Below, one piece after another: positions 27,207 to 36,771 of a stretch of DNA of 64,000 nt. The position numbers were made by a program, and so were the translations under genes. This DNA is from Vibrio pacinii DSM 19139. GTDB taxonomy: Bacteria > Pseudomonadota > Gammaproteobacteria > Enterobacterales > Vibrionaceae. Within the stretch, counting starts at the first letter, position 1; each line of letters starts with the position of its first letter. A model generated the notes under the pieces. That model ran no database searches. It saw only the letters and a program-made list of their open reading frames with translations, and was not told where the DNA came from. The stretch lies in contig NZ_JONH01000005.1 in assembly GCF_000711795.1 (NCBI RefSeq), positions 186,001 to 250,000 on the forward strand, written 5' to 3'.

Positions 27207-28857
27207 AGATTTTAACCTACGAGGAGATGCGTTTGGTGGGGTTACCACAGCGATCATTTCTCTGCCGTTAGCCTTAGCTTTTGGGGTTGCATCGGGGGCA
27301 GGGGCCGAAGCCGGTTTGTGGGGCGCGATTATGGTCGGCTTATTTGCCGCGTTGTTTGGTGGTTCAAATACGCTGATTTCAGAGCCGACTGGCCCTATGA
27401 CGGTGATCATGACGGCAGTGCTGACCAGTATGATGGCCAAGTACCCAGAAACGGGTATGGCAATGACCTTTACCGTGGTGATGATGGCCGGGGCATTTCA
27501 GATATTACTCGGCACACTCAAGCTCGGTAAATACGTGACACTGATGCCTTACAGTGTCGTGTCTGGCTTTATGTCGGGTATTGGCGTTATCTTAATCATC
27601 TTACAACTTTCGCCTTTGTTAGGTCAGCCTGCGCCGCCAGGAGGCGTCACGGGGACGCTCTCTGCAATTCCTGACATTATCAGTAATATGAAGTTTAGCG
27701 AGTTGTTTCTTGGCTTATTGACCTTAGGCATTTTGTTTTTCTTCCCGCAACAGTATCGCAAGTACGTTCCTGCCCAGTTGGTGGCACTGGTTGCGGTTAC
27801 CTTATTGTCGGTGATTATTTTCGATACTGATTCGATTCGTCGTATTGGTGAGATCCCTGCTGGTTTGCCATCATTGGTGATACCTCATTTTGACGGTGCA
27901 ATATTTACTGAGATGGTGATTGATGCCTTAGTGCTTGGTACGTTGGGCTGTATTGATACCTTGCTCACCGCAGTTATTGGCGATTCTTTAACACGAAAAG
28001 AGCACGATTCAGATAAAGAGCTGCGAGGCCAGGGGCTTGCGAACATGATCTCCGGTCTGTTTGGCGCGCTACCAGGGGCCGGCGCTACCATGGGAACGGT
28101 CACCAATATTCAAGTTGGCGCGCGTTCTCCTCTATCCGGTGTTATTCGTGCGTTGGTGCTGGCACTGGTCGTGTTGGTCGCAGGCGGTTTAACCGAGCCG
28201 ATTCCAATGGCGGTACTGGCCGGTATTGCTGTTTATGTCGGTTTTAACATTCTTGATTGGAGCTTTATTCAGCGCGCCCATCGTGTCAGCTTCTCTGGCA
28301 TGGCGATCATGTATGGGGTGATGTTGCTGACGGTGTTCGTGGATCTTATCGCGGCCGTCGGTTTAGGGGTGTTTATCTCTAATATCATTATCATTGAGCG
28401 CTTAAGTCGCGAGCAGGCTCGTCAGGTTAAAGCGATCAGTGATGCCGATGATAATGATGTGCCGCTGACAGACAGTGAACGTAGCTTATTGGATAAAGCC
28501 AACGGTAAGGTGCTGTTTTTCTATCTTTCCGGGCCCATGATCTTCAGTGTTTCGAAAGCGATTTCACGTCAGCACTCAAGGATTAGTGATTATGAAGTGA
28601 TGATCTTGGATTTAACCGATGTGCCTATGATTGATGTTACGGTAGGTCTGGCTTTAGAAAACGCGATCAAAGATGCGCAGGATGCCAATTGTCAGGTTTA
28701 TCTCTTGTGTCCCAACGAGACGACACGTCAGCAGCTAGAGAAATTTCATGTGATCGATCTTATCTCAAGCCACAACAGTTTCAAGTTCCGTTATGAAGCG
28801 CTCAATGCGGCGATTAAGCATGTTAATGGTGAATTGCCACAGCTGCAGACTTACTAG
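27187..28857 (+). CDS. SulP-family anion transporter with STAS domain (probable bicarbonate transporter)
   Basis: 556-residue inner-membrane transporter. Sulfate_transp core with roughly 12-14 membrane helices (about 10-420; signature ISEPTGPMTVIMTAVLTSMMA) and a C-terminal cytoplasmic STAS domain (about 440-545, MILDLTDVPMIDVTVGLAL). The GTG at 27187 is chosen as start because GGAG lies 7 bases before it and homologues begin near FTSRFEDFNLRGDAFGG; an ATG at 27169 lacks a ribosome binding site. The divergent carbonic anhydrase suggests bicarbonate rather than sulfate, as for BicA-type proteins, but the substrate is inferred. Confidence 0.88.
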   Translation: MFTSRFEDFNLRGDAFGGVTTAIISLPLALAFGVASGAGAEAGLWGAIMVGLFAALFGGSNTLISEPTGPMTVIMTAVLTSMMAKYPETGMAMTFTVVMMAGAFQILLGTLKLGKYVTLMPYSVVSGFMSGIGVILIILQLSPLLGQPAPPGGVTGTLSAIPDIISNMKFSELFLGLLTLGILFFFPQQYRKYVPAQLVALVAVTLLSVIIFDTDSIRRIGEIPAGLPSLVIPHFDGAIFTEMVIDALVLGTLGCIDTLLTAVIGDSLTRKEHDSDKELRGQGLANMISGLFGALPGAGATMGTVTNIQVGARSPLSGVIRALVLALVVLVAGGLTEPIPMAVLAGIAVYVGFNILDWSFIQRAHRVSFSGMAIMYGVMLLTVFVDLIAAVGLGVFISNIIIIERLSREQARQVKAISDADDNDVPLTDSERSLLDKANGKVLFFYLSGPMIFSVSKAISRQHSRISDYEVMILDLTDVPMIDVTVGLALENAIKDAQDANCQVYLLCPNETTRQQLEKFHVIDLISSHNSFKFRYEALNAAIKHVNGELPQLQTY

Positions 28858-28870
28858 CTTAGTCTGGCCC

Positions 28871-28909
28871 AAAACAGCGCCTTGGGAGTCATCTCAAGGC
28901 GCTGTTTTA
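28871..28909 (+). terminator. Terminator of the SulP gene
   Basis: Long stem AAAACAGCGCCTTG/CAAGGCGCTGTTTT followed by ATTCTT, 13 bases after the stop. Confidence 0.85.
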
Positions 28910-29009
28910 TTCTTGGTTAAGGCGAAAATATTATTTCCAAAACATTCGAAAGGTTTAATTGTAATCAAGGTATCCCAACGATAAACTGATTGACGTTTTA
29001 GTTTGAGCA

Positions 29010-29942
29010 ATGGCAATACTATCTATGTACGCATTAGAAATAGAACAGCTGCGCAAAACCTATGCTGGTGGTTTTGAAGCGTTAAAAGGCATCAGCTTGA
29101 ATGTGGCTAAAGGCGATTTTTACGCGCTATTAGGGCCAAATGGTGCTGGCAAGTCGACGACGATTGGGATTATTTCTTCACTGGTGAATAAAACCTCGGG
29201 CCAAGTGAAAGTGTTTGGCTACAACATCGATAACGACCTAGAACAGGCAAAACAGCATTTAGGTCTGGTCCCTCAAGAGTTTAATTTCAATCAGTTTGAA
29301 ACGGTTGAGCAGATTGTCTTGCAGCAAGCGGGTTACTACGGTGTGCCTAAATCGCTCGCCAAAGAGCGCGCCAAAAAATACTTAACAAAACTCGATTTGT
29401 GGCAAAAGCGCGACGAGCGAGGAAGAAACCTATCCGGTGGTATGAAACGTCGCTTGATGATTGCTCGCGCGCTGATGCATGAACCACAGTTGTTGATTCT
29501 TGATGAACCGACCGCAGGTGTGGATATTGAGCTACGTCGCTCAATGTGGACGTTTCTTAAAGAGATTAACTCTGAACTTGGCATTACCATCATCTTGACG
29601 ACGCATTACCTCGAAGAGGCAGAAATGTTGTGCCGTAATATCGGCATCATCAACAAAGGTGAGTTGATTGAGAATACCTCCATGAAAAGTTTACTCAGTA
29701 AGCTACAAGTGGAAACCTTTATTCTTGATCTCGAAGAGGGCGCACAACAGCCGCAACTTCAAGGCGTAACCAAGCAACAGATGGTCGCGGGCTCGCTTGA
29801 GATCGAAATTGACAAGACGCAGGGCCTCAATGACATCTTTGCTCAGTTATCAGAGCAAGGCATTAAAGTGTTATCGATGCGCAACAAAGCCAACCGATTG
29901 GAAGAGTTGTTCGTTAGTATTGTTCGTGAAGGGGACAAGTAA
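29010..29942 (+). CDS. yadG: ABC transporter ATP-binding protein YadG
   Basis: ATPase subunit of the YadGH exporter, ABC-2 type; the substrate is not established. 310 residues. Walker A GPNGAGKSTT (about 43-52), Q-loop VPQEFNF, signature LSGGMKRRLMIARAL (about 140) and Walker B LLILDEPTAGVD (about 160) are complete. An alternative ATG at 29025 gives MYALEIEQLRKTY, closer to the E. coli N-terminus; neither start has a well-spaced ribosome binding site. It is followed after one base by yadH. Confidence 0.94.
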   Translation: MAILSMYALEIEQLRKTYAGGFEALKGISLNVAKGDFYALLGPNGAGKSTTIGIISSLVNKTSGQVKVFGYNIDNDLEQAKQHLGLVPQEFNFNQFETVEQIVLQQAGYYGVPKSLAKERAKKYLTKLDLWQKRDERGRNLSGGMKRRLMIARALMHEPQLLILDEPTAGVDIELRRSMWTFLKEINSELGITIILTTHYLEEAEMLCRNIGIINKGELIENTSMKSLLSKLQVETFILDLEEGAQQPQLQGVTKQQMVAGSLEIEIDKTQGLNDIFAQLSEQGIKVLSMRNKANRLEELFVSIVREGDK

Positions 29943-29943
29943 T

Positions 29944-30714
29944 ATGTATCGTCTATACTGGGTCGCTTTTCGCAGCTTATTAGGCAAAGAGATCAATCGT
30001 TTTACTCGTATTTGGGTGCAAACCTTAGTGCCGCCTGCGATCACCATGACGCTCTATTTTATCATTTTCGGTAACTTGATTGGTTCGAGAATTGGCCAGA
30101 TGAACGGCTTCAGTTATATGGAGTACATCGTTCCGGGTCTGATTATGATGTCGGTGATCACTAACTCTTACTCTAATGTGGCGTCGTCGTTTTTCAGTGC
30201 CAAACTACAAAAAAATATCGAAGAGTTGCTCGTAGCGCCAGTACCTAACTATGTGATTATTGCGGGTTATGTGATGGGCGGTGTGACTCGGGGCCTACTC
30301 GTTGGCACCATCGTCACGTTTGTCTCTCTGCTGTTTGTTGATCTTCAGGTTGAGCACTGGGGGATTATCATTGCCACCGTTTTTATGACTTCGGTCGTGT
30401 TTGCTTTAGGCGGCTTGATCAATGCGGTTTATGCCAAAACCTTTGACGATATCTCGATCATTCCGACTTTTGTGTTGACGCCATTGACTTACCTTGGCGG
30501 GGTATTTTACTCGATTAGTCTGCTGCCTGAATTTTGGCAAGGGGTATCAAAGATTAATCCAATCGTTTATATGGTTAACGCTTTCCGCTATGGCTTCTTA
30601 GGGGTGTCAGATGTCGGCATTGTTACCTCATTTAGTGTGTTAACGGTGTTTGTGTTGGTGCTGTACGCGATTGCGCATTATTTGGTGACCAAGGGCATTG
30701 GTTTAAGAAGTTAG
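29944..30714 (+). CDS. yadH: ABC-2 type transporter permease YadH
   Basis: 256-residue permease with six membrane segments, partner of YadG, the same length as E. coli YadH. The family segment MEYIVPGLIMMSVITNSYSNVASS and the C-terminal PTFVLTPLTYLGGVFYSI-NPIVYMVNAFRYGFLG are visible. The ATG at 29944 directly follows the yadG stop; an upstream in-frame start would overlap yadG extensively and is not used. Confidence 0.94.
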   Translation: MYRLYWVAFRSLLGKEINRFTRIWVQTLVPPAITMTLYFIIFGNLIGSRIGQMNGFSYMEYIVPGLIMMSVITNSYSNVASSFFSAKLQKNIEELLVAPVPNYVIIAGYVMGGVTRGLLVGTIVTFVSLLFVDLQVEHWGIIIATVFMTSVVFALGGLINAVYAKTFDDISIIPTFVLTPLTYLGGVFYSISLLPEFWQGVSKINPIVYMVNAFRYGFLGVSDVGIVTSFSVLTVFVLVLYAIAHYLVTKGIGLRS

Positions 30715-30747
30715 TGGATAAGGCTCGTCATTTGACGATCACAAGAA

Positions 30748-30790
30748 AATAAAAAGGGTTGGTGCTTTCGCGCCAACCCTTTATTTTATT
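30748..30790. terminator. Bidirectional terminator between yadH and panC
   Basis: Stem AAAAAGGGTTGG/CCAACCCTTTATTTT with a TTTCG loop region, between the convergent yadH and panC genes; A and T runs flank both sides. Confidence 0.85.
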
Positions 30791-30797
30791 TTGTTGT

Positions 30798-31697
30798 TTA
30801 TTCTGTCTCTGAAGAAGATTCAGTGCTCTCTTCTTCTTTGCTTTCAATGACCAGATCAACCACTTGGTTATCAATCAGGCGTGCCTGACCTAAGAACGCT
30901 GACATCAGAATTACCGCTTGGGTGGTTTCTGCTGTGATCGCATGCAGTGTCCGGGCGTCTCGAATAAAGATCTCGTCGGGATGAAGACCAGCGGCACGTA
31001 ATTGATCGCTGGCATCTTCAATCACAGAAGCGTAATCGTCGCGACCGCCACGGATTGCACTACTAATCCAACGCATGGTACGAGCCAGCACAGGCGCACG
31101 TTGGCGCTCATCAAGGGTGAGTAAACCATTACGTGAACTCATCGCCAAACCATCCATCTCGCGCACAGTGGCAACACCAATGATGTTGATATCCATCGCC
31201 AGATCGTCAGTCATCTTGCGGATCACGGCAAGTTGCTGGAAGTCTTTCTCGCCAAAACATGCCACATCAGGTTGAACGATGTTAAATAGCTTGGTTACGA
31301 CGGTCGCAACGCCGCGAAAATGGCCCGGACGAGAGGCGCCTTCAAGCATGCTTGATAGCCCAGGAACCTCGACTGAGGTTTGGTTTTCGACCCCTTGAGG
31401 ATAAATTACGTCAGCAGTAGGGGTAAAGACCAGTTCTACTCCTTCGGCGTTGAGTTTGCTTAAGTCATCTTCAAGTGTACGGGGATAACTATTGAGATCA
31501 TCAGCGCGATCAAACTGCATCGGGTTGACAAAAATGCTCACCACGACAATATCAGCGTGCTCACGCGCTTTGCGAACCAAGGTCAAATGACCTTCGTGCA
31601 AGTTACCCATGGTAGGGACGAAAGCAATACTGCGTCCTTCACGTTTATACTGTTTGATCTGTTCGCGCAGTAGCGCAATTTCAGCAAAAGTTTGCAT
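30798..31697 (-). CDS. panC: Pantothenate synthetase (pantoate-beta-alanine ligase)
   Basis: Joins pantoate and beta-alanine with ATP to give pantothenate. 299 residues, including a Ser/Glu-rich C-terminal tail ([15 protein letters not shown]) longer than the usual enzyme of about 283. It has the HxGH motif in MGNLHEGHL (about 30-38) and the ATP loop MSSRNGLL (about 188). It lies 11 bases downstream of panB; panD is not in the window. Confidence 0.97.
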   Translation of the reverse strand: MQTFAEIALLREQIKQYKREGRSIAFVPTMGNLHEGHLTLVRKAREHADIVVVSIFVNPMQFDRADDLNSYPRTLEDDLSKLNAEGVELVFTPTADVIYPQGVENQTSVEVPGLSSMLEGASRPGHFRGVATVVTKLFNIVQPDVACFGEKDFQQLAVIRKMTDDLAMDINIIGVATVREMDGLAMSSRNGLLTLDERQRAPVLARTMRWISSAIRGGRDDYASVIEDASDQLRAAGLHPDEIFIRDARTLHAITAETTQAVILMSAFLGQARLIDNQVVDLVIESKEEESTESSSETE

Positions 31698-31708
31698 GGC
31701 AGTTATCC

Positions 31709-32503
31709 TTAAGCGATGGTGTGGGCGTCGTCAGGGAACGCGCCACTTTCAACATCTTGCTTGTACTTGGTCACGGCCTGGCGCATATCCCCTGTTTCAG
31801 TAAGGAAGTTTTTCGAGAACTTTGGCATGTAGTTCGCTGAAATTCCAAACATATCGTGCATTACTAAGATCTGGCCATCCGTCACATTACCCGCACCGAT
31901 ACCAATCACTGGCACCTCACACACTTCAGTGATTCGCGCGGCCAGTTCTTTTGGTATGCATTCTAATAAGATAATCTGCGCACCAGCTTCTTGCAGGGCG
32001 AGTGCATCACGAACCATACGGTCAGCTTTGTCTTGCTCGCGACCTTGAACCTTAAAACCACCAAAAATATTCACAGATTGTGGTGTCAGACCTAAGTGAG
32101 CACAGACAGGAACCGCGCGCTCTGTGAGCATTTTCACTGTGTCGACTAACCAGTCACCACCTTCAATTTTAACCATATTGGCCCCAGCGCGCATAAGCGT
32201 AGCCGCGTTTTCACACGCTTGCTCTGGGGTTGCATAGCTCATAAATGGCATATCGGCCATCAGTAGACAGTTAGGGCTACCTGCACGCACACATCGTGTG
32301 TGGTAAGCAATCTCTTCGACGGTAACTGGCAATGTGTCACGTGTTCCTTGCAGTACCATACCCAGAGAGTCACCGACTAACAGAACTGGCATTTCTTGGC
32401 TTTCAAACAACTGAGCAAAGCTCGCATCATAAGCGGTCGAGGTCGCAAATTTACGACCTTCTTGCTTCCAAGTCATCAGATCATTGATGGTAATTTTTTT
32501 CAT
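31709..32503 (-). CDS. panB: 3-methyl-2-oxobutanoate hydroxymethyltransferase
   Basis: First committed step of pantothenate synthesis: transfers a hydroxymethyl group from 5,10-methylene-THF to alpha-ketoisovalerate giving ketopantoate. 264 residues, TIM barrel. Motifs [12 protein letters not shown] (about 42-53), ADMPFMSYA (about 83) with the metal-binding Asp, and VKIEGG (about 111) are normal. Upstream of panC, downstream of folK in the same direction. Confidence 0.98.
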   Translation of the reverse strand: MKKITINDLMTWKQEGRKFATSTAYDASFAQLFESQEMPVLLVGDSLGMVLQGTRDTLPVTVEEIAYHTRCVRAGSPNCLLMADMPFMSYATPEQACENAATLMRAGANMVKIEGGDWLVDTVKMLTERAVPVCAHLGLTPQSVNIFGGFKVQGREQDKADRMVRDALALQEAGAQIILLECIPKELAARITEVCEVPVIGIGAGNVTDGQILVMHDMFGISANYMPKFSKNFLTETGDMRQAVTKYKQDVESGAFPDDAHTIA

Positions 32504-32525
32504 GATTTTTCCTTACAGGAGTTGG

Positions 32526-33011
32526 CTATGATTGCCAAATACGCAGACCGTTTTGCTCAACGACTTGCAATAAGTCTTCTAGTCTGGTCCCACATGGGAG
32601 GGTTAAATTTGGTGCAATTTCCGCGAGCGGGTAGAGCACGAATTCACGCTCTTTCATTCCATAATGTGGAACGGTTAAACGCTCGGAATCGATCACCTCA
32701 TTGCCGTAAAGAAGGATATCGAGATCAAGGGTTCTTGGCCCCCAGCGCTCTTCTTTACGGACGCGCCCTTGTTCTAGCTCAATTGCTTGGGTGCAATCGA
32801 GTAGCTCAAGTGGCGTTAATTCTGTCGAGATTTCAACCACGGCATTGATGTAGTCAGGTTGGTTTTGTGGTCCCATCGGTGTACTGCTGTACAGCGATGA
32901 GGCACGGACAAATTCTGACTTAGGTAATTGTTTTAAAGCATCAATGGCTGCGTGTGCTTGTGCGACAGGGGAGCTAAGGTTGCTCCCCAGTGCAATAAAG
33001 ACCTGGCTCAT
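32526..33011 (-). CDS. folK: 6-hydroxymethyl-7,8-dihydropterin pyrophosphokinase
   Basis: Folate synthesis enzyme transferring pyrophosphate from ATP to hydroxymethyl-dihydropterin. 161 residues. The N-terminal FIALGSNL and the signature WGPRTLDLDILLYG (about 90-103) are intact. It overlaps the end of pcnB by four bases and precedes panB, indicating an operon pcnB-folK-panB-panC as in E. coli. Confidence 0.97.
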   Translation of the reverse strand: MSQVFIALGSNLSSPVAQAHAAIDALKQLPKSEFVRASSLYSSTPMGPQNQPDYINAVVEISTELTPLELLDCTQAIELEQGRVRKEERWGPRTLDLDILLYGNEVIDSERLTVPHYGMKEREFVLYPLAEIAPNLTLPCGTRLEDLLQVVEQNGLRIWQS

Positions 33012-34372
33012 GATGAGGCCTTAGGCTTCTTCTTACGACTGTTTTTACGACGGCGTTGCTTTGGTTGCCCTTCGCTGTCATCAAGGTCTGCAACCATGGC
33101 TTGGCGCATATTGCGCGCGGCACTTTGGAACACCTGCCACCATTTAGCTAATTGAGCTGTTTCTCCTTGCTCAACTTCGCCACGCATTTCTAGGAAATCA
33201 AAACCTGCGCGGAACTTATTTAGTTCCATTAAGCGGAAGGCGCGCTTGCCATTACGGCGAGGTAAGCGCAGCTGCAGTTGCCAGATTTCGCGAATGGTCG
33301 CGGTGTGGCGACGTGGAATCGCAATAGTACGTACTTGTTCATCAAGAATGTAATTGCTTGCTTCCATGATGGCATCGTAGAAAGAGAGCTTACGTTGTTC
33401 CATCAACAGTTTGGCTCGCTCTTGCAGTGGATACCACAACATAGCGGCAAACATGAAGGCCGGATTGATGCGTTTGCCTTCTTCAATACGTTGATCGGTA
33501 GAGTCCAGCGCTAGGTCTAGCATTTGCTCTGTCGGTGAAGAGTAGTCTTCAGTAAAGTGCTCTGCAATGATCGGGAACAGCTGTTGGAAAAGATTGTACT
33601 CACGCATTAGGTGGTAAGTTTCCAATCCATGACCAGATTGAAGCATCTTGAGCGACTCTTCATACAGGCGAGCAGCAGGAATATCTTGTAACAGCGTCGC
33701 GAGTTCTTCAATCGGCGCAGCAGTGTCTTCTTCAATATCGAAGTCCAATTTTACCGCAAAGCGGATCGCACGCAGCATACGTACAGGATCTTCGCGATAA
33801 CGGGTTTCTGGATCGCCAATCAGACGAATTAATTTATCTTCGAGATCTTCCATTCCGCGCGCGTAATCGTGAATCGCGTAGTCGCTGATGCTGTAGTACA
33901 TTGCGTTGACCGTAAAGTCTCGGCGTTCTGCATCTTCATCGATGGTGCCGTAGACATTGTCACGCAATAACATGCCTTCTTTTGACTGCTGAGCGACATT
34001 CTTGCTTGGCTCTTGGTGATGGCCTCGGAAGGTCGCCACTTCGATTATGTCGCGTCCAAACATGATGTGAGCAAGACGGAAACGACGACCGATCAAACGA
34101 CAGTTTCTAAATAGCTGACGAATTTCTTCAGGTGTCGCGTTGGTTGCAATGTCGAAATCTTTCGGCTGTTGGCCAAGGAGCAAGTCACGCACGCCGCCAC
34201 CAACAAGATACGCATCGAAGCCTGCACCATTGAGACGGTATAGTACCTTCAATGCATTATCGCTGATCTGTTTGCGCGAGATGTTATGCTCTTGGCGAGT
34301 AATAGTATTTAGAGCGAGCTCAGTAAACACTTTGGCTTCGCTTGCAGTATCATCAATTTTGTTCATGTGCAT
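33008..34372 (-). CDS. pcnB: Poly(A) polymerase I
   Basis: Adds poly(A) tails to RNA 3' ends and so promotes decay and plasmid copy-number control. 454 residues. The nucleotidyltransferase core has LVGGGVRDLLLG (about 55-66) and KDFDIATNATPEEI (about 70-83), with the metal-binding DxD. The C-terminus is a long basic tail (KQRRRKNSRKKKPKASS), typical of this class as opposed to CCA-adding enzymes. The ATG is the first possible start in frame after an upstream TAA but has no clear ribosome binding site. E. coli pcnB is also poorly translated. Confidence 0.95.
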   Translation of the reverse strand: MHMNKIDDTASEAKVFTELALNTITRQEHNISRKQISDNALKVLYRLNGAGFDAYLVGGGVRDLLLGQQPKDFDIATNATPEEIRQLFRNCRLIGRRFRLAHIMFGRDIIEVATFRGHHQEPSKNVAQQSKEGMLLRDNVYGTIDEDAERRDFTVNAMYYSISDYAIHDYARGMEDLEDKLIRLIGDPETRYREDPVRMLRAIRFAVKLDFDIEEDTAAPIEELATLLQDIPAARLYEESLKMLQSGHGLETYHLMREYNLFQQLFPIIAEHFTEDYSSPTEQMLDLALDSTDQRIEEGKRINPAFMFAAMLWYPLQERAKLLMEQRKLSFYDAIMEASNYILDEQVRTIAIPRRHTATIREIWQLQLRLPRRNGKRAFRLMELNKFRAGFDFLEMRGEVEQGETAQLAKWWQVFQSAARNMRQAMVADLDDSEGQPKQRRRKNSRKKKPKASS

Positions 34373-34453
34373 CTGGCAATAGTTGGTTGAGCCAACCTTG
34401 CTTTAAATTAATTTTTTAGGCCCTATCGGGGCGAATTTGCGGCTAATAATAGC

Positions 34454-35344
34454 TTACAGCGAGCGGTTTGAGAATATTGGTGTGATCTTCGTCGATGCGG
34501 GTAGTTGGGATAAGTGCCAATTATCAACGCCCCATTGAATGATCTCACCAATTGGCAAATCGCTAATTTCTTTATCAAAATCAAAACCTAACAATTGCAT
34601 TGCGTCAAGTAGAGCCGGCTTAGGCTGGTCGTTGTCGAGCGCTTTTGCGTGGTTTTGTTTAGACAACTTTTGACCATTCACATCGAGTGCGAGTGGTAGG
34701 TGTAAATAGTTCACCGGAGCGACATCAAGCATTTTGTACAAGCTTATTTGCCGTCCTGTTGGTTCGATTAAGTCCGCGCCGCGTACCACTTCTGTTACGC
34801 CTTGGTCGATATCATCCAATACTACCGCGAGGTTGTAAGCAAACAATCCATCACGGCGTTTTATAATAAAATCTTCATCCGCCAGCGCGTTAGGGATGGT
34901 TAAGGCCCCATGACGTCTATCTTCAAACTGATAGACAGGGTGTGTCATTCTGAGTCGAATCGCACACTCATGATGATTGGTTAGTGTCAGCGTTCGGCAG
35001 GTGCCAGGGTAGAATCCCCCTAATGCTTTTATCTGCTTACGTGTACACTGACAATAATAGGCTTGCCCCGAGGCCAACCATTGCTCTATTTGTGCTTGAT
35101 ACAACGAGTGACGTTCGCTTTGATAAACGACGTTGCCATCCCAGTAGAGATGATACGCCTCTAGGGTCTTGAGGATCAACGAACTTGCACCAGGCATTTC
35201 GCGAGGGGGATCGAGATCTTCAATACGTACTAACCATTGGCCATGGTGTGATTTAGCTTGGAAATAACTTCCTAGGGCCGCGAGCAGCGAACCAAAGTGA
35301 AGTGGGCCTGATGGTGAAGGCGCGAAGCGACCAATATAACTCAT
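34454..35344 (-). CDS. gluQ: Glutamyl-queuosine tRNA(Asp) synthetase
   Basis: A truncated glutamyl-tRNA synthetase paralogue that attaches glutamate to queuosine in the anticodon of tRNA(Asp). 296 residues, lacking the anticodon-binding domain. The HIGH-like motif is in FAPSPSGPLHFGSLLAALGS (7-26), the KMSKS-like motif in KLSKQNHAKA (about 226). A zinc site is suggested by CQCTRKQ and the following GTCR. Downstream of dksA in the conserved dksA-gluQ order. Confidence 0.96.
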   Translation of the reverse strand: MSYIGRFAPSPSGPLHFGSLLAALGSYFQAKSHHGQWLVRIEDLDPPREMPGASSLILKTLEAYHLYWDGNVVYQSERHSLYQAQIEQWLASGQAYYCQCTRKQIKALGGFYPGTCRTLTLTNHHECAIRLRMTHPVYQFEDRRHGALTIPNALADEDFIIKRRDGLFAYNLAVVLDDIDQGVTEVVRGADLIEPTGRQISLYKMLDVAPVNYLHLPLALDVNGQKLSKQNHAKALDNDQPKPALLDAMQLLGFDFDKEISDLPIGEIIQWGVDNWHLSQLPASTKITPIFSNRSL

Positions 35345-35367
35345 AGCGTTTTATTTAGCATTAACAA

Positions 35368-35395
35368 ACCAAAAAGGGAGCCAAAGCTCCCTTCA
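35368..35395 (-). terminator. Terminator-like hairpin between dksA and gluQ
   Basis: On the minus strand AAGGGAGC/GCTCCCTT with a TTTG loop is followed by TTTGGTTTG, about 25 bases after the dksA stop. It would reduce read-through from dksA into gluQ, a known feature of this pair in E. coli and Shigella. Confidence 0.8.
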
Positions 35396-35416
35396 ATAGT
35401 TATGGCAAAGGTTGAA

Positions 35417-35863
35417 TTAACCTTGCATCTGCTTTTCTTTGATTTCTGCAAGTGTCTTACAGTCAATACAAAGGTCCGCAGTAGGACGAGCTTCTAGACG
35501 ACGAATGCCGATCTCGACACCACAAGATTCACAGAAGCCGAAATCGTCTTCTTCGATTTTTGTTAGTGTTTTTTCGATCTTTTTGATTAAACGACGTTCG
35601 CGATCACGGTTACGTAGTTCTAAGCTAAACTCCTCTTCTTGAGAAGCACGGTCAACGGGATCGGGAAAGTTTGCTGCTTCGTCCTGCATATGGTGCACAG
35701 TGCGATCAACTTCTTCCCTGAGCTGGTTGCGCCAAGCCGATAAAATTTTTGTAAAATGAGCCAGTTGTTCAGGTGACATGTACTCTTCACCCGCTTTCGC
35801 TTGGTATGGCTCAACCCCTGCAGTGGCTAGGATGCCTAGCGCTTTTTTCTTTGATTCTGGCAT
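35417..35863 (-). CDS. dksA: RNA polymerase-binding transcription factor DksA
   Basis: Binds the secondary channel of RNA polymerase and, with ppGpp, represses rRNA and activates amino acid genes. 148 residues. The coiled coil (about 35-110) carries the tip motif DPVDRASQ with its essential aspartates, and the zinc finger is CESCG and CIDCK (about 114-138). Upstream of gluQ, downstream of sfsA on the same strand with 139 bases between. Confidence 0.98.
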   Translation of the reverse strand: MPESKKKALGILATAGVEPYQAKAGEEYMSPEQLAHFTKILSAWRNQLREEVDRTVHHMQDEAANFPDPVDRASQEEEFSLELRNRDRERRLIKKIEKTLTKIEEDDFGFCESCGVEIGIRRLEARPTADLCIDCKTLAEIKEKQMQG

Positions 35864-36002
35864 GCAGCATCTCCTACTAATACCTAGTCAACTGCGCTCG
35901 CAGTCAATTTTAAGGCGGCTATCTATAGCAAAAAGAATCATTGGAGGCAAATACTGAAGAGTAAACTTATTGTCAATGTGAAGGTCACATCATTTTTTGT
36001 CG

Positions 36003-36710
36003 TTATTGACTAAATTTGAGTGACTTGACTAATCTCATCTCATTGCTTGAAAGCTGCGCCTTGTAGCACAAAACTTCCACTCCTTGTTCTTGCGCGTTTT
36101 TTAATAATTGTGAATATTCGGCGTCTATATGGTGTGCCGGAGAGACTTTTTCAATCCCTGAATGTAAAACAGTGAATAAAAGTACTGCTCTGCTTCCAGA
36201 TCGAGCCATTTCGGTCAGTTCACGCAAATGTTTTTGACCACGGGTGGTGACGGCATCTGGGAAATAACCTTGTCCATTGGCAGCTAATAAAGTGACGCTT
36301 TTTACTTCTATATAACATGTTGGCTTACTTTGTGATTTGAGCAAGATATCAATCCGACTATTTTCATTGCCATATTTCACTTCAGTTTGCAGTTGTTGAT
36401 AACCTTGCAGCTCGTCAATGACGCCAGTTTCGATCGCTTCAACGGCTAGTTGGTTGGCCCGAGCGGTATTAATACAAATCTGATGGCCCTGCTCGGTTTC
36501 ACTCAACTCCCAACTGTTGGGGTACTTACGTTTTGGATTATCCGATGTCGAATACCAGACTTTATTGCCCGATTCGGCGCAGCCAGTCATCGCGCCTGTG
36601 TTGGCACAATGAATGGTACGTTGACTGCCATCCGGTAGGGTGATGTCGGCCAAAAAACGTTTATAACGCTTGATCAAAACGGCGGATTCAAGGGAGGGTT
36701 CAAACTTCAT
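36003..36710 (-). CDS. sfsA: Sugar fermentation stimulation protein SfsA
   Basis: 235-residue protein of the SfsA family, DNA-binding with a nuclease-like fold; the physiological role is poorly defined, named for stimulating maltose metabolism in E. coli. Conserved parts are [11 protein letters not shown] (about 14), [10 protein letters not shown] (about 35-44) and the acidic active-site-like region SRIDILL and [11 protein letters not shown] (about 108-135). The ATG at 36710 gives [10 protein letters not shown], the family N-terminus; a longer frame to 36827 would overlap hrpB. The start is 61 bases from the divergent hrpB start. Confidence 0.93.
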   Translation of the reverse strand: MKFEPSLESAVLIKRYKRFLADITLPDGSQRTIHCANTGAMTGCAESGNKVWYSTSDNPKRKYPNSWELSETEQGHQICINTARANQLAVEAIETGVIDELQGYQQLQTEVKYGNENSRIDILLKSQSKPTCYIEVKSVTLLAANGQGYFPDAVTTRGQKHLRELTEMARSGSRAVLLFTVLHSGIEKVSPAHHIDAEYSQLLKNAQEQGVEVLCYKAQLSSNEMRLVKSLKFSQ

Positions 36711-36771
36711 TAGGGACAGGCTACTGTTTTTATGTACAATATTTCCATTATTACACCACAAGGTTTCTCCA

